The translations under genes and the position numbers were made by a program. A stretch of 7,389 bases of DNA from Omnitrophica WOR_2 bacterium RBG_13_41_10 (GTDB lineage Bacteria; Omnitrophota; Gorgyraeia; Gygaellales; Profunditerraquicolaceae), in NCBI GenBank assembly GCA_001805465.1, contig MHGH01000015.1, forward strand, positions 1,193 to 8,581, read 5' to 3'. Below are positions 6,482 to 7,389 of this stretch, one piece after another. A model generated the notes under the pieces. That model was given only the letters and a program-made list of their open reading frames with translations. It did no database searches and was not told the DNA's origin. Position 1 is the first letter of the stretch, and each line of letters begins with the position of its first letter.

Positions 6482-7389
6482 ATGAGCCAAGAATTATTAG
6501 CTATAATAGAACAAATAGAAAGAGAAAAAGGGATTAAAAAAGAAATTTTGATTGAAGCGGTAGAGAGCGCGCTTTTGAGTGCCGCCCGTAAGGTCATTGA
6601 CGTTAGGCCTGAGGAAAAAATGCGTATCGAGCTTGACAGGAATAGCGGTAAAATCCGGGCCTTCAGGAATGAAGAGGAGATTACTAATATAGATTTTGGC
6701 CGTATTGCCGCTTCGGTAGCGCGCCAGCTGATTATTCAGAAGATCCGCGAAGCGGAGAAAGAGGTTATTTTTACTGAGTTTCAAGGCAGGGTTGGGGAGA
6801 TTGTCGCAGGCACAGTGTATCGCTTTGATAAAGGCAATATCATTATTGATTTATTAGGTAAGGCCGAAGGCGTACTCTTAAAAAGAGAGCAATCGCCCAA
6901 AGAAGAATTTAAAACAGGCCAGCGTATCCGCGCCTACATCGCCGATGTAAAAAAAGATACTAAGGGCCTGCAGATTATTCTTTCCCGCACTCACCCTAAT
7001 TTTGTAAAGAAACTTTTTGAATTAGAGATCCCTGAGATATATGAAGGCATCGTAGAAATGAAATCGATTTCCCGGCAGGCAGGAGAACGCACAAAAATCG
7101 CTGTTTGGTCTAAGAACGAGAGAGTCGATTCCGTAGGCGCTTGTGTAGGCATGCGGGGTAACCGTGTCCGAAACATCGTCAATGAATTACACGGAGAGAA
7201 AATCGATATCATCCGCTACAATGATGATATTAAAGAATATATCAAAGCCGCCCTTTCTCCTGCCAAGATTGCCGAGATAAAGCTGAATAAAGAAGGAATG
7301 AGGGCAGAGGTTGTTGTAGACGACGATCAATTATCATTGGCTATAGGTAAACACGGCCAGAATGTGCGTCTTGCCTCCAGATTAGTGGG
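6482..7389 (+). CDS. nusA: Transcription termination/antitermination factor NusA, 3' partial
   Basis: RNA polymerase-associated factor that modulates pausing, termination and antitermination. The frame is open from the ATG at 6482 to the window end, giving 302 complete codons. The N-terminal polymerase-binding domain starts with a typical helix (MSQELLAIIEQIEREKGI) and ends in the long helix FGRIAASVARQLIIQKIREAE (residues 72-92). S1 domain: about 104-170 (GEIVAGTVYRFDKGNIIIDL at 105-124). KH1: about 171-258, with VGACVGMRGNRV at 218-229. KH2: starts about 260, with AIGKHGQNVRLASRL at 287-301, and is cut by the window edge. The N-terminal domain is unusually short: only about 9 residues lie between AFR (60-62) and DFGRIA (71-76), against about 39 in E. 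coli NusA. The frame is continuous, so this looks like a true internal shortening. In most bacteria infB follows; here it would lie beyond the window. Confidence 0.96.
   Translation, partial: MSQELLAIIEQIEREKGIKKEILIEAVESALLSAARKVIDVRPEEKMRIELDRNSGKIRAFRNEEEITNIDFGRIAASVARQLIIQKIREAEKEVIFTEFQGRVGEIVAGTVYRFDKGNIIIDLLGKAEGVLLKREQSPKEEFKTGQRIRAYIADVKKDTKGLQIILSRTHPNFVKKLFELEIPEIYEGIVEMKSISRQAGERTKIAVWSKNERVDSVGACVGMRGNRVRNIVNELHGEKIDIIRYNDDIKEYIKAALSPAKIAEIKLNKEGMRAEVVVDDDQLSLAIGKHGQNVRLASRLV

Overview
The window is a gene-dense, same-strand stretch of bacterial chromosome carrying eight genes, with no intergenic gap longer than 23 bases. The order is uppS (5' end cut off) - cdsA - dxr - rseP - ispG - proS - rimP - nusA (3' end cut off). 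All eight products are recognisable from family motifs. I see no RNA genes, mobile elements, CRISPR arrays, promoters or terminators. The base composition looks moderately AT-rich and even throughout.

Organism: this is a variant of the widespread bacterial cluster frr-uppS-cdsA-dxr-rseP-proS-(polC)-rimP-nusA-infB, known for example from Bacillus. Here ispG sits between rseP and proS, and no polC lies between proS and rimP. Together with the bacterial type of every protein, a single-PDZ RseP, a CdsA signature lacking its usual His and Arg, and weak ribosome binding sites, this suggests an uncultured lineage. Omnitrophota or another PVC-related candidate phylum is my tentative guess; it comes from general familiarity, not a search.

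Layout: bases 1-3677 hold the lipid and envelope part (uppS, cdsA, dxr, rseP). Bases 3677-4741 hold ispG, a second enzyme of the MEP isoprenoid pathway. Bases 4757-7389 hold the information-processing part (proS, rimP, nusA). Genes overlap by 11, 1 and 8 bases at three junctions and are 2, 12, 15 and 23 bases apart at the others, so a single polycistronic transcript with translational coupling is likely. Dxr and IspG supply isopentenyl units. UppS condenses these to the undecaprenyl carrier lipid used for the cell wall. CdsA makes CDP-diacylglycerol for phospholipids. RseP is an intramembrane protease that may monitor the envelope. ProRS, RimP and NusA serve translation, 30S maturation and transcription elongation.

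No undescribed multi-gene system is visible. The points worth a second look are inside genes: a ProRS whose editing domain is missing between the two halves of a Cys4 zinc-ribbon-like motif; a NusA whose N-terminal domain appears about 30 residues short; a CdsA with substitutions in its signature; and four tandem copies of a 7-base repeat inside ispG that encode extra residues next to the iron-sulfur ligands.
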